Below are positions 35,001 through 46,755 of a stretch of DNA of 64,000 nt, piece by piece. The stretch comes from Galeopsis tetrahit. Lineage: Eukaryota; Streptophyta; Magnoliopsida; Lamiales; Lamiaceae. The notes under the pieces were generated by a model. That model saw only the letters and a program-made list of their open reading frames with translations, was not told the DNA's origin and did no database searches. Each line of letters starts with the position of its first letter. Position 1 is the stretch's first letter. Position numbers and translations under genes: made by a program. The stretch is taken from positions 82,296,875 to 82,360,874 of the forward strand of contig OY776121.1 of NCBI GenBank assembly GCA_963675135.1, in the 5' to 3' direction.

Positions 35001-36549
35001 GGCCATCAACTTGCTTAGCAGATCCAATCATTGTTAAATGTTGGTCCTGCAAAAAATACATATTATTTGAGAAATGAACTACACACCTAGATGTTCTAGT
35101 TAATTGAGAGATAGACAATAAATTGTGAGTGAAAGTAGGCACAAAAAGCACATCATAAAGAACTAGATTGCTATGTATCTTGACAACACCCTTCAAGGTA
35201 GCAAAAGTGGTTTGTTTATTAGGTAAGCTAATCATAATATGAACAGGTATAGGAGTTTGCGTAAATAAAGACTTGTTACAGATCATGTGATCAGTAGCTC
35301 CAGTATCCAAAATCCAATGTAAACAAGAAGAATTAGGAGTAGTACACGAGTTTAAACCTGTAACAGGACCTGTACCAGTAGAGGAATTGCCATGTTGTAA
35401 AGGAGTAGTGGTTGCAGTGACAGCTGAAGCTACAGAAGAGGCAGGATTGAGAGTGCCCATTTGCTTCTTGTTGTTAGCAAACTGCACAAACTCCGCAAAC
35501 ATGTCAGATGTTAAAAGAGGGTTGAAAGAGTTAGTGGAACTCTTATCCATGGTACTTGTAGTTGCACCAGCAGTTGCAGTGTTATTGGCTGAAGAAGGAA
35601 CATGGTTTCTTGGTCCCTTTGGGCCTATCCAGCCGGGAGGGTAGCCAATAAGCTGAAAACACATATCGATAGTGTGATTGGAATAACCACAATGTGAACA
35701 CACAATCTTTTTCTTATCCTTAAAGGATGAATTCTTAGTAAAATGCTTCTTAACTGACATGGCTGCAGATTCAAAGGGAGATGAAGAACTTTGGGTTAAG
35801 GATCGACTAGACTCTTCTTGAAGGAGAAAAGAGAGGATTTTGGCCAAAGAGGGCAATGGAGAATTCAATAGCAATTGACTTCTCAAAGAAGCATAGGAAT
35901 CATTTAAGCCAATTAGAAATTTTAGGGCACCATCAGATTCTTGAAGTTTCTCAAGATCAGGAGTCAGATTGCAAATACACAACCCACAAGTACATCTTAC
36001 CAATGGTCTACAACTAATGAACTCGTCCCAAAGAGACTTGAAGTGATTATAATACTCTGTAATTGACATACTACCCTTGACCATAGTACTAAGACTCTTT
36101 TCCAAATGAAGGATTCTAGTACCATCAGATTTAAGATACCTAGTTTGCATCTCAATCCATAAATCCCTAGGATTAGTAATATAGAGCAAACTATTTCGAA
36201 TAGGTGGCGTAATTGAATTCAAGATCCAGGCTAAGACTAAACTATTAACTCTTAACCAGGCAGAATATTGAATTGAGTTAGAAAGTGCAGGCCTTACCAA
36301 AGAACCATCAAGAAATGTAGTTTTATTCTTTACTTGCAATGACATCTGAACAGCCTTGCACCAAGAGGGGTAATTGATACCAGTGAAGATCTCAAAAATA
36401 ACCTGGGTCGCCGGATTGTCACTCGGATGTATAAAGTACGGCGAATTGGGATCCTCTGTGGGACTCGCATATACACGAGGCGCAGGTACCGGGGCCGGAG
36501 TAGGAGATTGAGACTCTTGTGATTGATCACTCGAATTTTCAGTTGTCAT
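32009..36549 (-). pseudogene. Copia gag-pol polyprotein, broken into three frames
   Basis: Part 1 (34762-36549, from Met MTTENSSDQS): copia-type Gag, then zinc knuckle CSHCGYSNHTIDMC (residues 292-305 counted from 36573), protease box WILDTGATDHM and the GAG_pre-integrase block LWHKRLGYVSSKAL. It stops at a TGA (34764-34762); integrase sequence (HCDIWGPFS, TIVDDFSR) continues after the stop in the same frame. Near 34570-34600 a deletion shifts the frame and removes part of the integrase core. Part 2 (32627-34528): integrase end (ETPEQNGLVERKH) and RT with WKWV-like and YVDDIILGGDD blocks. It ends at a TGA (32629-32627) in SNP*QAD, where Arg is usual. Part 3 (32009-32617): RNase H with SRSSAEAEYRAMA, HIQVDYHFTREK and VADIFTKPL. 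Confidence 0.93.
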
Positions 36550-36745
36550 GATAGAAGAAGCAAGAAATCCCAAAAAGAAATTAGGGCAGGATCAGGGGAA
36601 AAATTGAGTATAGAACTCAAGCTCAAAGAGAAAAAGAAGAAGAATCACATAAAGAAACTATAATTAGGAGGAAATGAAATGCGATTTCAGCGGAAAAGAA
36701 ACAGATCGAAGTGTAACCAAGACTTTGCGATTTTCGATCAAAACG

Positions 36746-36764
36746 CGATCGAAAGCTGATACCA
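36746..36764 (-). other. tRNA primer binding site of the copia element
   Basis: Read on the minus strand, TGGTATCAG directly follows the LTR end ...AACA. The first nine bases match the classic initiator-Met tRNA primer site; the following bases (CTTTCG) deviate. Confidence 0.8.
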
Positions 36765-36979
36765 TGTTAAATATATGAAACTAGAAGAATTGACACAAGA
36801 TTTATTCATTCCAAATCAATTGAATCTTTACAAGAAAATTCATCCATGGAAGATAGGAGAGAAAACCAGAGATGCGGAAAGAAAAAGAAGCGAGAGGAAG
36901 TTACTGTAATTCCCCAACTAATTATTCTTATATATGGTCTATCCCCTTCTTTTTGACTATTTGACTCACACTCTTGAGA
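36765..36979 (-). repeat. 5' LTR of the copia element
   Basis: 215 bp. On the plus strand it runs from TGTTAAATATATG to CTCTTGAGA. The TATA-like TATATATGG region near 36930-36940 lies within it. The outer end, read on the minus strand, starts TCTCAAGAG rather than the usual TG. Confidence 0.9.
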
Positions 36980-36984
36980 CAAAA

Positions 36985-38298
36985 TGTGAAAAGAAGTCTC
37001 AAGAGCTCTCAATACAAATATTCATCTTAGCATAAAAACTAAAAAGTAAGCTCGTGAGTATACAATTGGAACAACTTTTAAAATGATTAAATAGTGATAA
37101 CTGATAAGAGGACATAAATATCATAAGAAGAACTTAATTATGTACATAGGAGGATATTAAACTTGTGTTTTATTTGATAACTAAGATTAAGAGTAAATTA
37201 ATTTTATCTCAGTCAAATAATAATATAGTTTGACATCAATCTAATATAAATCAAATCAATCTTATATTTTATTGAAAAATTGAACTTGTTGGGTGACTTG
37301 TGTCCTCGATCCAATTAATCATGATCACAATCCCCAGAAAAATCATACTAGTAACAAATTAACAATTACCACTTCCCCGGACAAACAACAATTAAATAAT
37401 TATTGGTTATTACAATTGGTTGGGTGGAAAGTATATGTATAAATTGACACGCATGCATGCTAAATACTCTTTTTTGATCGATGCTTACAATTAAATATGA
37501 GAAAGAGGAATATATAATAGCCGCAATTTTCAAATGTTCTTTTTTGAAAAATTAACATATATACGTACAGAATTCGGATCTTTAAAGTTATTAGGATTTG
37601 ATAGGGTTGGCCAATACCCACACCAAAGGGAATACAATATAGTACTAATTAATATTACTACCATTGACAATGACACATGCATCCAATTAATTACTACTAA
37701 ATTAATTACTAATCAAAGTTAAATTTAATTAATTAAAAACAAATCATGACTTGTATCGGTTGCCATGAAATTCATGGTTAATTAATTTATTCGAAATACA
37801 ATACGGCTAGCTATGTTTATTGCAATTTATTGTTTGAAGTTATAAATACGTTAATTATAAATTTGAAGCATTTATTTTTTCTTTTCTAAAATGATCTTAT
37901 AAGTTTCCAGAACGAGATATTTAACTGACCTTTAAATTAATTAGTAAAACAATTTGTGAGTAATATTAGACTATTGAATTAGTCTCTTGTGAGACACTCC
38001 ACTAAATAATTTGCAAATGAAAACAACTAATATAATACTACCAACTAATATTGTTAAGTAAAAGTAAATAATATTTTTTTAATGAATACATATAAGTGTA
38101 TATACAATACACTTTGTACATACAATACAAGACTAATCAAATCATTTGGATTCTAACACTTCTAATATTTTTGTAATGCATATTTGCATGGGACTGAAAG
38201 TACTTAGATTTGAACTTATATATATAGAGTAATAATATAAAAATTCAAATAATTTTTTTTTATAAAGCCAACATCTTATACAAGTAAAGTTAGCGGAC
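36985..38298. other. Non-coding, AT-rich
   Basis: I see no gene or clear repeat. The sequence is AT-rich up to the assembly gap. Confidence 0.6.
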
Positions 38299-38498
38299 NN
38301 NNNNNNNNNNNNNNNNNNNNNNNNNNNNNNNNNNNNNNNNNNNNNNNNNNNNNNNNNNNNNNNNNNNNNNNNNNNNNNNNNNNNNNNNNNNNNNNNNNNN
38401 NNNNNNNNNNNNNNNNNNNNNNNNNNNNNNNNNNNNNNNNNNNNNNNNNNNNNNNNNNNNNNNNNNNNNNNNNNNNNNNNNNNNNNNNNNNNNNNNNN
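38299..38498. other. Assembly gap (200 N)
   Basis: Exactly 200 consecutive N, a conventional placeholder for a gap whose real size may differ. Open frames running through it are artefacts. Confidence 0.99.
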
Positions 38499-38949
38499 GG
38501 GACATCTTATGATCAAGATTTATAGTAGTAAAAAGATTCCTTGGTATGCTCATCCCAATTATTTCTTGGTTGAGTTGAAATTGTCAATAATTAGAAATGG
38601 CAAAGTATTAGTATTGACAAGATAAGGAGCAGATATACACTAACAAGGCCCATAAATCTCGCGAATCTTGTGGAACAATCTAAACTTAAATACTCCATGA
38701 AAAACATAACAACATACGTGTAAACACATAAATAAATACATGCACAATAAAAGGTAGATAGTATAAAATAAAATAAATTTAGGATTAAACTCACAAGTCC
38801 AATCAGAGACCGAAGTGCGTTAAAACCTTGTTAAAGAAAATTCTTCTTAGGAATAAAACTCAAGTCAAGAAAAAAGGTACACTCCTCTAAAAGTCAATGT
38901 TTATAAAAAGCAGAATATAAATCATTATGCAGAAATGAGAGTAAAAAGT

Positions 38950-39240
38950 CTGAGAGTAACCTTTTCAGACACAGTCAAGGCCAGTTTTGGCCACAACATT
39001 CGCCGTCTGGTTGGCCTCTCTAAAGACGTGTGAGTATCTAATGTGCATGTCCTGCGTAAGAGGGTGGATCTGATTTAAAGGCTTTGCAGACGCCAATAAA
39101 TAGAGGGATTGATGCTCATAAAAATGTCAATCGTGAGTGTCGAGTCCAACTCAATTCAAAAAAAGTGTCATCCCTAATTATGTGCATACTTGATGGCTAT
39201 AAGAACAGTTGCCAACTCAGTCTCTGTCTCAACAGGGAAA
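38950..39240 (-). pseudogene. RNase H-like (RVT_3 type) fragment, degenerate
   Basis: Read on the minus strand, the stretch contains HIRYSHVFREANQTANVVAKTGL (partly quoted as REANQTANVVAK), which matches the C-terminal pattern of plant LINE-associated or solitary RNase H-like domains (…REANxxAdxLAK…). Upstream, TETELATVLIAIKYAH resembles the start of the same domain. Frameshifts and stops lie between them. It is a relic of a LINE 3' end or an RNase H-like gene, with no intact frame. Confidence 0.65.
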
Positions 39241-40979
39241 ATACACAAAAAATAAAATAATATATATCATATATAACTCTTAAGTGTAATTACATAAAGA
39301 ATAATGATTACAATGAAAAAATTAGTAGTATCACTTTTAAAACATAATTGTATTGTTTATAAATCATAACAGTGTAATTTGTAAAAGTAAAATAAATAAA
39401 TAATACACCCTCCGTGTCTCATGATTATTTTCACATGTGATGACACGTAGAATAAAAAATATGAATTTAGCGAGAATTTTGAGGGTAATTTTATATATAA
39501 AGTAAATAAATGAGTTGACTTTTGTATATGTATGGAAAAAAGGTAATAGCTAAATTTAAAAATATTGTGAGAATAGAGTATATAAAAAGTTTTTTATTTT
39601 AGAGATGTAAAAGTAATTGTGAAACTGTATTAAAAAGGAAAAATTGAAAATAATTGCAGAATTCGGGGTTGAACATATAATTTGGGTAAGTGAGGCGGAT
39701 AATTAGACCATAAATGGGTATTTTCAATGTGAAAATAGTACGGAGTACAGTATAAATGGAGTAGGATAAAAAAATATAGAGAAAAGAAAAGCATAAAATA
39801 TTCGAATGCTAATAATAAATACATTGAAATTAGGAAACCGGGGGGCGGAAAAGGTTGCGGCGGGCGGTGCTGCTGCATACGGCGTTGCCAACCATCTTAT
39901 TCTAAATTGTAATTTGTCCTTGTTAACCTAACTTTAATCCACAACCTTATTAGCCTAACCACCTACTGTATTTATCCCCCCTACATTTTAATTAAACCCA
40001 ATTTTGTTACACCTACAAGTTAATTTTTTACGATTTTTCATTATCCATTTTTTTAGGTGTCTACTTAATAATTCATACTTAAAATATTATTGAGCATTTT
40101 AACTATCTTTCAAAACATCTCACATTACATTATTTGTCATCACTTTATTTACACTAAAATATACTCCTACTATTAATAAAGTTGAAAAGTATTTACTCAT
40201 TTTCTTTTCATCTTTTATAATACTAATTTATACATTAAAATTTGTATAAAAAATTATAGATCATTAAGTAAGGAACGGAAAATAAACACTTATTAAACAA
40301 TAGGAGTATTACTTTCGAGTCTTAAACTAACTTATCCATTTCTATTTTTATGAACACTTCATTATCTCTCTTTATTTCTTCCTAACTTTTATTTTTTTCT
40401 ATTTTTCTTTAACTCAATAGTGCATTTAGCTTGGCACTAAAGGAATACTAGCTTTATATTACTCCCCATCCTTCTCCTATAAACTTTTCATTTTACCATT
40501 TTGATTTATTCGTCTATAAATTTTTTATACCCTTTTTAATAAATATTTTTAATTTTTATTCTTACACTACACTTTATATTTTACATTTTCTTCTATCTTA
40601 CTCCTTCTATCAATTACATAACTTTATATTATATCTATTATTTAATTACTTTTCTTAATCTCTATATAAAAAAGTAACGAAAAACTTGTTGACGGAGTAA
40701 GCAGTACAATTCAACGTGTATTTGCATATAAAATATTGCGGTGATGTATTACTAGTACGGGGTATTTTATAATAATAATAATAATAATAGTGAATGAATA
40801 TGAGGTGTGACATTAATGTCTGTGCATACATTATAACTCTCTCCCTTTCTTTTCCTTGCTTTCACACTCAACATCAAAACTGGCCAACCAATTTTCTCTC
40901 ACTTTCGATGCGTGTACTGTGTGTGTGTGTTTGAGTTTGACCCGTCGCCACCTACCGGCAGCTTCCTCCCTCTCCTCCA
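39241..40979. other. Non-coding, eroded MITE traces, then promoter side of the VQ gene
   Basis: No gene is seen. About 39409-39636 (ends CCCTCCGTGTCTCATG and a diverged mirror) and about 40460-40705 (ACTCCCCATCC ... GACGGAGTAAG) look like eroded Stowaway-type MITEs. An ATA microsatellite lies near 40769-40790. CATTATAACTC near 40830 could be a TATA region for the downstream gene. Confidence 0.45.
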
Positions 40980-41216
40980 ATGGCGGCCCCACCACCCTCA
41001 TCTCCTTTTCATTTTAACTGCCTTTCTTTCAGAGCCATTCCTTATTTAACCTTTCTTCTCTTCCTCTTTTCCCCTTTTCCCACCTCCTCTCTCTCTCTCT
41101 CTCTTCCAAACCCTACTCTCTCCATCATCAGATGCCAAAAAGTTCGAGTAATTCTCGATCGATCGATCGCAACTTTTCCAGGATTTGATCTTCTAATTAC
41201 CTTTTTCATGAGCTAG
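40980..41216 (+). CDS. Possible upstream ORF (78 codons) in the VQ gene leader
   Basis: The ORF starts ATGGCGGCCCC and ends 80 nt before the main ATG. The peptide is Ser/Pro/Phe/Leu-rich without known domains. If the transcript starts near 40860 as the TATA-like site suggests, this ORF would be read first and could reduce translation of the VQ protein. CT microsatellites lie inside it (about 41088-41104) and just after it (about 41264-41284). It may equally be untranscribed chance sequence. Confidence 0.3.
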   Translation: MAAPPPSSPFHFNCLSFRAIPYLTFLLFLFSPFPTSSLSLSLPNPTLSIIRCQKVRVILDRSIATFPGFDLLITFFMS

Positions 41217-41296
41217 CTCCTCTAGCTTTTTCATCACACCATTTAATTTGCAACCTTCTTTCTTTCTCTCTCTCTCTCTCTCTACAAATTAAGTTA

Positions 41297-42385
41297 ATGG
41301 ATTCTGGAAACAGTGGGAGTATGCAGTCGTCAAGTGGAGGAGATGATCAGGAATTTGATTCTAGAGGAGGGGAATCTCTCTCCTCTTTCATCAACGCTTC
41401 TCATAATTTCACCTCCAATTTACCTCCTCCCCAGCCACCCTTTCTCTCTCATCAAAACCCCAATTTCTTCGATCACTCTCACAATCACAATCTAGATCAC
41501 GCCGCCCCTCAATACACCAACGATAATGATCTGATTTGGTCTCGACCTTTAAGATCTGATCATCACAGCTTTTCCAATCTCGGTAACTCATCCTCCACCA
41601 CTCCATTCCCGGGCCCCGACGCCCTAGCTCCTCGGGCCCCGACGCCCCAGACCAACACCATTAAGAACCCGAAGAAGCGAACTCGGGCTTCACGTCGGGC
41701 TCCCACCACCGTCCTAACCACGGACACCGCCAATTTCAGGCAAATGGTGCAGGAGTTCACCGGAATTCCCGCCGCCCCATTTTCCGGCTCCCCTTACGCA
41801 CGGCGGCTGGATCTGTTCTCCGCCGCCTCCGCCTTGAGGTCTGGCGGCCATTTAGACACAGTCGGCCCGTTATACCCACTCCGGCCCGCAGCCAACAAGA
41901 TTCTGTCTCCATTCTCATCGTCTCCTAATCTACTCAATTCCCCCCTCGGAAACAACAACAATCTGAGCGGCGGTGTAGCTTCTACTTCGAATAATCCCGG
42001 CAATTTTCAATTATCAACGGATCATCTGATGAACATACAGCATCAGAGCATTCACCAACAGCCATCGCTTCAACTGGGAGCGAATTCGTCGATGAATTTC
42101 GGGAATCTGAGTGGGTTTTTGAGCAGGGAAACGGCTTCTGCTTCTGCAGGTTCTACTGTACAAGTGAGGAGTAATGATGATCGGTGGAAGAGTGGAGAAA
42201 CAGTGAGGAATAATGATGGGGTTGAGGAAAATTTGGTTGGTTTTGATGGGAACATCAATAGTGGTGATTCACAGAATTTGAGTGGATACAATCTGAATCT
42301 TGCAGAGAAAGGTATGGAAAATGTTGGCTCATCTGCTGCTCAAGGTACTATGGCCTCCTGGATTTGTCCTCCTCATAATAATTAA
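41297..42385 (+). CDS. VQ motif-containing protein
   Basis: The single exon encodes 362 aa and starts ATGGATTCTGG after a CT-rich leader. VQ proteins are plant regulators that bind WRKY transcription factors, and some are MAP-kinase substrates. The defining motif FRQMVQEFTG is at residues 147-156 (FxxxVQxFTG), preceded by a basic, nuclear-signal-like KNPKKRTRASRR (123-134) and TTVLTTDTANF. After it, GIPAAPFSGSPYARRLDLF and PLYPLRP are blocks shared by one VQ subgroup. The rest is low-complexity Ser/Asn/Gln/Pro-rich, presumably disordered; SP sites after the motif could be phosphorylated. It lies alone between non-coding stretches. The subgroup member cannot be named safely. Confidence 0.93.
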   Translation: MDSGNSGSMQSSSGGDDQEFDSRGGESLSSFINASHNFTSNLPPPQPPFLSHQNPNFFDHSHNHNLDHAAPQYTNDNDLIWSRPLRSDHHSFSNLGNSSSTTPFPGPDALAPRAPTPQTNTIKNPKKRTRASRRAPTTVLTTDTANFRQMVQEFTGIPAAPFSGSPYARRLDLFSAASALRSGGHLDTVGPLYPLRPAANKILSPFSSSPNLLNSPLGNNNNLSGGVASTSNNPGNFQLSTDHLMNIQHQSIHQQPSLQLGANSSMNFGNLSGFLSRETASASAGSTVQVRSNDDRWKSGETVRNNDGVEENLVGFDGNINSGDSQNLSGYNLNLAEKGMENVGSSAAQGTMASWICPPHNN

Positions 42386-45300
42386 TTACCTCTTTGTTTT
42401 TTTCTTTAAATTAGATGATACTACTTAATTATAGTACTCCGTAGAATATATGTATACCAATTTTTATTTTTTTATATACTCCATTCTATTTCTTCCGTGC
42501 ATTCCCTTTTCTACAGCAATATTTTGGTTTATTGATTTATTATACTAGTCAAATAGTATTCCATCTTTTTATACATGAGAAATCTGCTAATATTTCACAT
42601 TTCACTCTTTTATTTATTTGATACTCCGAAGAACACGTTGCTGCCATTGGTAAGGTTTGTGTTCGAATTTTTTTCATTTTATATTTTATTATATTAAAAA
42701 CAGCATATGCAACATAACACTACTATTTTTTATCTTTTATTTGAATTGTTAAATTGTCATAATTGAATGCGCTTCTAGATTAAATTATTTGTATGTATTT
42801 TCCATGTGAGACACGCTATCACATGCCGTTCCCCCACGTTCCATACAGAAAGAATAATTAAAGGATACATAACAAAAAAATATTTCCAAATTTATGCATA
42901 GTCGCAGGTTGAAATTTAAAAAATTTGGATGCTAGAAAATAAATTGTCTTCTTTCTATCTCTCCCTATCGAAAATCTCAAATTTGAGTTTTGGGTTTGTG
43001 TAAATTTATATGCACAACTATTTCTATTACTATATATTTTTCTAAATAAGTTTTTTCAATGAACAAATGTATGCACACACTCTTGTATAAATTTACAGTG
43101 ATCATCAAATCAATCCATACTCAATTTATTTTAATCAATTAATGGTTTATTTAGAGTATATTTTATGATAATTTGCATGGTGTAGATTTGCAAAACGACT
43201 TGGACGTCCTCGAAAAATATAGTACTGTCAACGGTCACTAGGGCATATCACATTTTTTATTGGTTATTATTTCCAAAAAATTCTCTTTTCTGTTGTTTTT
43301 TTAATCCAATCAATTTTTGGTTAATTCGGTCTTCAGGCTAAATGTTTAGGTTTAAACATAAAAATTCTAAAATCGTAAAAATCTAAATTTTGAAACAATA
43401 AGTAATCTCTCCATTATATATTAAGTACTGTCATATTTGACACAAAATTTCATACTTAATTATTTGTCAATTTAGACATTTTCACTATATATTTTTTTTT
43501 CAATTTACTTTATTCATATATCTCTAAAAGAATAATATTTTTAATTAAAGAAGATTATAATTAATTAGCTCTCATATCTTTCCGTGTCTAAAATTGATCA
43601 GTTAATAATTTTGATCAATTAATAATTTTTTAGCAAATAGTAAAAGAAACCCTTAATAAGGACTAATATCACATTTTGTCAAAAAAATTACTTACTGTAT
43701 CTAGTAAGACAGGAGTAAAATACGCACAATCTTTCAATAATATATTATCATCACATTAATATGAAGTGAGCTAGAGAGAACATGTTCGTCATAAAATCCA
43801 CCTTTTCAAATAATTATTGAAAATCTAATAACTGGATGGCTCTTTTATAATATTCCTTTAATCTGTAGGAGTATGAATTAAGCATCAAGTAATTATATGA
43901 TATGGATGAACCAATCAACATCACTTCTAATCAACATTAATTATAGTTTTAATGTAGTACTCGATCCGTGTATAATAAGTAATAACAAAGTACAATTGTT
44001 TATATTGTTTTAAAAATTAATTACTAAATGCAATTATACATTACCTCAAAATGTTCATATCTTTGTATTTAGTTAATTGAGCTCGATTTAGATTTTTTTT
44101 TTACCAATTAATTATTATGATAAAGCTAAATACACAGTCAAATTTTATAATATTCAAATAATTTGAAAGATATTACTCTTGACTAGAATAAATTAATTAA
44201 TTCCTGTAGCCAAATTATTAAGTGCTAAGGATTTCGATAGTCTTTTTTTTTTTTTTTTCCTACAAGTTGATCGTTTCGCACTAACAACCTCACTGACTGT
44301 AGCGTAGGTGTCTATTATTTTAAACGCCATTCAATCAAAAAAATGTCATTCAATCGCATTTTGATCCTTATGTTTTACTATTGTTGATTTGTTGTTTCAT
44401 ATTGAATTTTTAATCCGTGTTTTTTTATTATTATAAGATGTTAATTATTTTTTAATACAATGCATGTCAAATTTTTATATAATAAAATAAAATATAAAAC
44501 ACTGTGATTTCATTCCATTGATCACATATTTGTCGTCAGAAATTACTCAAATTAATGATTTTGTGCTTGACCGACCAATCCAATTACTTACAACGTTTCT
44601 ACATACGGAGTAACAACTATTGTTGCTCAAAATATTATATATATCAACTATTGATATTTTAAAAAATACTACCAAATATAAAGCCAAAAGATCAATTAAT
44701 TAAATATGTTTAGAGGGAGTTTGGTGAAACGTACCAATTCCATTTGAGGTGGGGGGCGACAGATACTTATACTGACACGTATTTTATTGGAAACCAATCT
44801 TCATAATAATAATTGTTTAATTCAATTCAGCTTCGATAATCACGTTTCTGAAAAGGACAATTTTTCATTTAGGTACAATAGAGTACATTATTAATGGCAA
44901 TTAATATTTAATTGGATAATTTAATAGTCATAGCAATAACTCGATGCAAGTTGCCGGTTGTAATTTAAGTTTTGGGTTGTTAGTTTGTTACACTAGAAAT
45001 AATGATCGATAATAATGAAATAAAATAAACTATTTTAGAATTGATATCTGATTATATTTTTATACCATCATTAATTTATTATTCAAACATTATCTTTAAA
45101 TATTTTTACTAAATGAAATCGAGTGCATTTGTTATACTCTTGCTTATTGTTTAGGTAATCAAAATTCATAAAATATCGGATGAATAGTATCAAGTGATCT
45201 TAAGACCAACTTCAATGGTTAGCCCAATCGACAACATATACATATAAATACTTTCAAAGTTCAAATTTTGTTCATAATTAACCACTACCTAGGCCTTGTC

Positions 45301-46755
45301 ATGGGGAGGGGAAAAGGGATGGGTATTTAACTTGTAATAAAAAAAAAAAAATTGTACATAATTATTTATTTTTTTATCATTATCCTCCAAACCATCATTT
45401 AGATATTTAAAGTATCATTCACTTTATTTATATACGATTTCACAATAAAAATAAATTATACTCGGTACATAAAAAATTTGGACTAGAAATATTTACAAGA
45501 TAATCAAAGTTAATTTTCCTTTTCGATGCAATCAATTGTACCAAAGTACCATTCATATAATAGAGATGAATAAAGTGAATATAGTACGGAGTAGATATAT
45601 TATCAAAAAAAAGTAAGCAAAAACACTTATATGAACAATTTAAAAAGGAAAACAAAAACACTTTTACACAAAATGTTTTGGTGTGATTTGTGAAGCAGTA
45701 CTGTGGAAGATGCTGAAATCTAAGAATGAAAGCAAAATAATGTGTACTGGGCCACTCCACTCCGGCAGTAGAAATCATTACCCACACGATATGCCAAAAT
45801 GAGTGTACTATTATTCAACCTAATATCAAAACATAAATCATCACAAATTCACAACCTATCTCCTGGTAAAAAAAAAATCACAATTATATACATACTCATC
45901 ATTGATGATTTCCGAATTACACCAAAACTATATCTCTTTATGATTTAAGTCGTCATTGGCTTTTTTAATTAATTTTTTTTATTTTGAATTAGGGTGATTG
46001 CTTAATTTATGGATAATTTAAATGAGTGAAGTTGCAAAAATCGAACTCACATGTAGATGTGAGTCTTAAACTTTGATAACATAAAATAATTTTGTCATAA
46101 AATAATTTTGTCTCATCTAAAAGTTTGAACTTGTAGAGAAGTATACAATTAATTCTTGTATATTAATAATATGATTTAACATTGAGATTTTGAGTGACCC
46201 CTGTTTTAGAGAAAAACAAAATGCAATTATGATTTTCTTCCTCAATGCCTAACAATTTAGGTTGTCAATATCTTATCTTGTTCATGTCTCTTACAAATTA
46301 TGACTAACTATTTTATTTCTAAGGAAACTCTTATACTATTTTTTTAATTAAAAATTGGTGACAATTTCATCCTCTCTTCAACAAAACAAAACCATGAAGT
46401 TTAATAATTTTATTTTGTAATTTTGTTAAATAATTTGCATGTATATGTTATAGTAAATTCGAATAGGACTTTCAGGAATAACGAATTTTAAGAAGTAAGG
46501 AATTTATTTTATTAACTTGGCAAATAGAATCAAGTGAATATTTAACAAACGTGTTAATTAATAAACGTACGTTGGTGATGATGAAAACATATTATCAACG
46601 TGAAGCTTACAAAAACCTCATTGTCAATGTTGAAAAAAATGTGTACCTGTGTTGTGTAACACGGGTTTTTTTAAATCCGAATAACAATTTTGAAATGCTT
46701 TGAACCAAATAGTAACGTGCAACTCAGGTCTCGTTAAAACGATAAGCATCAACCA
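42386..46755. other. Large gene-free AT-rich stretch
   Basis: The 3' flank of the VQ gene is followed by more than 4 kb without a supportable gene. It includes poly-T and poly-A runs (near 44244 and 45341) and MITE-like 'taagtactgtcat' and 'attacttactg' segments near 43415-43700, too eroded to define. A minus-strand open frame at 45440-45787 is AT-rich and unconvincing. Confidence 0.6.

Larger units (their letters stand above)
31835..36979 (-). mobile_element. Complete Ty1/copia LTR retrotransposon, recently inserted, coding-defective
   Basis: Two LTRs (31835-32047 and 36765-36979) flank a minus-strand gag-pol region. A 5-bp duplication CAAAA lies outside (31830-31834 and 36980-36984). The primer binding site TGGTATCAG (minus strand, just inside 36764) matches the start of the usual initiator-Met tRNA site. 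A GAGGAGGGG purine tract abuts the other LTR. Domain order is gag, zinc knuckle, protease, integrase, RT, RNase H, which defines Ty1/copia. By my count the LTRs differ by four substitutions and one 2-nt indel, so the insertion is young. The coding region has two in-frame stops and a frame-breaking deletion. Confidence 0.95.

Noticed and set aside
38142..38553. Open frames spanning the N run
   Set aside because: Artefact of translating undetermined bases.
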